Assembly: GCF_000722685.1 (NCBI RefSeq) | Contig: NZ_JPFV01000014.1 | Coordinates: forward strand, 1-50,116 | Reading direction: 5' to 3' | DNA from: Streptococcus mitis | Lineage (GTDB): Bacteria; Bacillota; Bacilli; Lactobacillales; Streptococcaceae | Length of the DNA stretch: 50,116 nt | Part shown: positions 48,446 through 50,116 of the stretch, piece by piece | Layout of the letters: each line of letters begins with the position of its first letter | Numbering within the stretch: position 1 is the stretch's first letter | Program-made: the position numbers and the translations under genes | Notes under the pieces: generated by a model | What the model was told of the DNA's origin: nothing | Database searches by the model: none | The model's input: only the letters and a program-made list of their open reading frames with translations

Positions 48446-49456
48446 TTACTCAATTCCTAAATGATAGATTGCATCTACCAGTAGCTTTTTAGTGAAATAG
48501 CCCTCTTTTAGCAGATAGCTAAATGTCTTGATACGATTTATCATTTCTTGATATTCTTGTAGATTTATTTTATCAACTATCTCATGAACTTCTTCCAGAC
48601 TATCCGCCACAAAACCCAAGCCTTGATCTACTATAAATTTAGCAGTTGACAAGCTACTTGGCACAATGACTGGTATCCCAGCTGTCAGATAGGTACTCAC
48701 CTTATGGGATATATTCAGAGTGTAATATTGGTTACTTTCTCCCTCATTTTGATGAGTTCCCCAGACAAGACCAAATCCACCTTTTGATAATTCTAGCAAC
48801 AGCTCCTCGTCTTTTTTCCACCCCTCAATGCTGAGATTTCTAGCACTAGAACTAGCCTCTCCTTTATTTGAAAATACTCTTAAAGGCGTATCTTGAGACC
48901 AATTTTGTAAGTCTGGAAAACGCTCTAAACTTCCAGCAAAAAAGAGTTCTTTTTTAAACTCTGGGGTATATAAGGATAAATCATGAGGATGATCCCACAG
49001 CCCTTGAACTAGGATTTTCTTAGTTGTCAATCCTTCTTCAATCAGACGTTCTTTCATCCTCTCTGATGGGACGATTATAACATCTGATAGATTATACATA
49101 TACATGTATTCATTCATGAGATAATAGTTACTATCAAACATGAGAGGGACAACGTCATGGATAAAGCAAATAATTTTCACTTGCATATCCTTCAGTTTAT
49201 CAAACAAGACTCGATCAAACTCAAAGCCATTCCAAGTAGGAGACTGAAATACTAGGATATCACCAATAGAAATACTGGCCATAATGCCATCCAGACGTTT
49301 ATTCATTTCAGAAGGACTATCTGAAGCAATATTGTAAAAATAGATACCAACTTCTCTAAATCCCAGTTGGCTGGCAATCTTTTGAACAGCATTTTGCGCT
49401 AAGATAACCGTACTATCACCAGCCATGCCGTATAAATTTGTTAAATGTAGTTTCAT
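48446..49456 (-). CDS. gtf3: Gtf3, glucosyltransferase acting second on the adhesin glycan
   Basis: Adds glucose to the GlcNAc placed by GtfA/GtfB. The 336 residues have a GT-B plan: N-terminal [16 protein letters not shown] and [11 protein letters not shown], and a C lobe with [25 protein letters not shown] (acceptor and nucleotide-sugar region). This matches the Gtf3/Nss family of streptococcal serine-rich-repeat loci. It precedes the GT8-DUF1792 gene and follows a GT2 gene. Intact. Confidence 0.9.
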   Translation of the reverse strand: MKLHLTNLYGMAGDSTVILAQNAVQKIASQLGFREVGIYFYNIASDSPSEMNKRLDGIMASISIGDILVFQSPTWNGFEFDRVLFDKLKDMQVKIICFIHDVVPLMFDSNYYLMNEYMYMYNLSDVIIVPSERMKERLIEEGLTTKKILVQGLWDHPHDLSLYTPEFKKELFFAGSLERFPDLQNWSQDTPLRVFSNKGEASSSARNLSIEGWKKDEELLLELSKGGFGLVWGTHQNEGESNQYYTLNISHKVSTYLTAGIPVIVPSSLSTAKFIVDQGLGFVADSLEEVHEIVDKINLQEYQEMINRIKTFSYLLKEGYFTKKLLVDAIYHLGIE

Positions 49457-49484
49457 ATTGTATTATCTCATTTTTTATTAATAT

Positions 49485-50116
49485 TTACGGAAGTAAAGAT
49501 AATTTTTCTATCATCCTTCTATAAATCTCCGTAGACTGCATATTTTGTTCTTCTAATTTTGCTACTACTCTTTGTAATCTATTTTTATAAATCAAAATAT
49601 GATTGGTCAAGTCATAATTCAAACTTGCTAAAATAGCTAGCTTTTCTTCCCTAGCCTCGATTTCATCATATATACGCTTTTCACTCCATATATTTGATAA
49701 AGTACCAGATAAACCAATACGGTACCAATAAATATAACTGTTTAAATAGACAACCCGTGAAGCCTTTAGAAGTACTTTCCACGTCCAGTAAGTATCTTCC
49801 GCAGTTTTTCCTAAAGGAAATGGCAAATTTTCTAATAGCTCTCTCTTGAATAATTTCAAATAAGCTACAGTCCAATTCCCATTTCTCATTTCTTCGACAC
49901 CTTCTCTATCTATGATTTCTTTTCCTTCTATCACCTCAAGAGAATCATCTGGATTAGAATCATAAAACAAATATTGGTAACGTGATTCATCGTAACAATT
50001 ATAACGTCCGATACTAATATCCGCATTTTCTTTTTTCAATGCACCATGTAACAATTGTAAAGCGTCATTTTCCAACCAATCATCCGAATCTATAAAAGTA
50101 ATATACGCCCCCCCCG
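49485..50116 (-). CDS. GT2 glycosyltransferase, 5' end cut by window edge
   Basis: The frame is open to the right edge: GAYITFIDSDDWLEN, read from the complement of 50111 downward, is the GT2 DxD motif; the visible 210 residues then run through ADISIGRYN, FKRELLENLPFPLGKTAEDTYW and YWYRIGLSGTLSN to a stop at 49485. The nucleotide-binding N terminus lies outside the window. It carries a run of eight G (complement of 50108-50115) just before the DxD motif, where the paralogue at 41438-43202 has five. It probably starts the glycosyltransferase group near the adhesin gene. Confidence 0.85.
   Translation of the reverse strand, partial: GGAYITFIDSDDWLENDALQLLHGALKKENADISIGRYNCYDESRYQYLFYDSNPDDSLEVIEGKEIIDREGVEEMRNGNWTVAYLKLFKRELLENLPFPLGKTAEDTYWTWKVLLKASRVVYLNSYIYWYRIGLSGTLSNIWSEKRIYDEIEAREEKLAILASLNYDLTNHILIYKNRLQRVVAKLEEQNMQSTEIYRRMIEKLSLLP

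Overview
The window comes from a low-GC Gram-positive coccus of the Streptococcus mitis group, very close to S. pneumoniae. Three things point there: two BOX repeats, protein sequences that match my memory of pneumococcal proteins almost residue for residue (MvaS, MvaA, YefM/YoeB, StkP kinase domain), and the pneumococcal-type gene order. One feature argues against a typical S. pneumoniae: StkP has three PASTA repeats and a Ser/Gln/Asn-rich tail, where I recall four repeats. S. mitis, S. pseudopneumoniae or S. oralis is therefore possible. I saw no tRNA, rRNA, CRISPR array or insertion sequence.

Layout. (1) 1-4651: the sucrose regulon, with scrA (PTS permease) divergent from scrB-scrR. The shared control region holds two similar palindromic operators, each lying on a -35 box, and a cre-like site. 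(2) 4651-7390: a BOX element, a terminator and the mevalonate genes mvaS-mvaA. (3) 7400-17032: minus-strand housekeeping genes: yjjP-yjjB (exporter-like pair), then gmk-rpoZ-priA-fmt-rsmB-phpP-stkP as one long co-oriented run. (4) 17033-18150: a plus-strand accessory gene encoding a Jag_N-like domain, one membrane segment, a Ser/Thr linker and a C-terminal domain. It has its own promoter and terminator. (5) 18153-20683: rny (RNase Y), then the yefM-yoeB toxin-antitoxin module with its BOX element, bracketed by two nearly identical 28-nt terminator repeats. (6) 20679-28525: tmcAL, a methyltransferase, the yqeG-yqeH-yhbY-nadD-yqeK-isochorismatase-rsfS ribosome/NAD cluster, corA and a short mscS. 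A 133-bp four-stem structured element sits between yqeH and yhbY. (7) 28572-30906: sstT and an ArAE/FUSC-type membrane protein. (8) 30908-50116: the accessory Sec (SecA2/SecY2) and serine-rich-repeat adhesin glycosylation locus, read on the minus strand and running off the right edge. The adhesin itself (PsrP-like) is not in the window.

How region 8 works: GtfA/GtfB start O-glycosylation of the adhesin with GlcNAc. Gtf3 and the GT8/GT2 enzymes extend the glycan. Asp1-3, SecA2, SecY2 and the small SecE/SecG-like Asp4/Asp5 export the glycoprotein. In this copy three genes of the locus are out of frame: secA2 (7-A tract), asp3 (6-A tract) and a double-domain GT2 gene (13-bp tandem duplication). 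Either the locus is decaying or switched off, or some homopolymer lengths are sequence errors. The GT2 duplication is not a simple homopolymer error. A four-residue-class accessory module recurs five times across GtfB and the GT8 enzymes.
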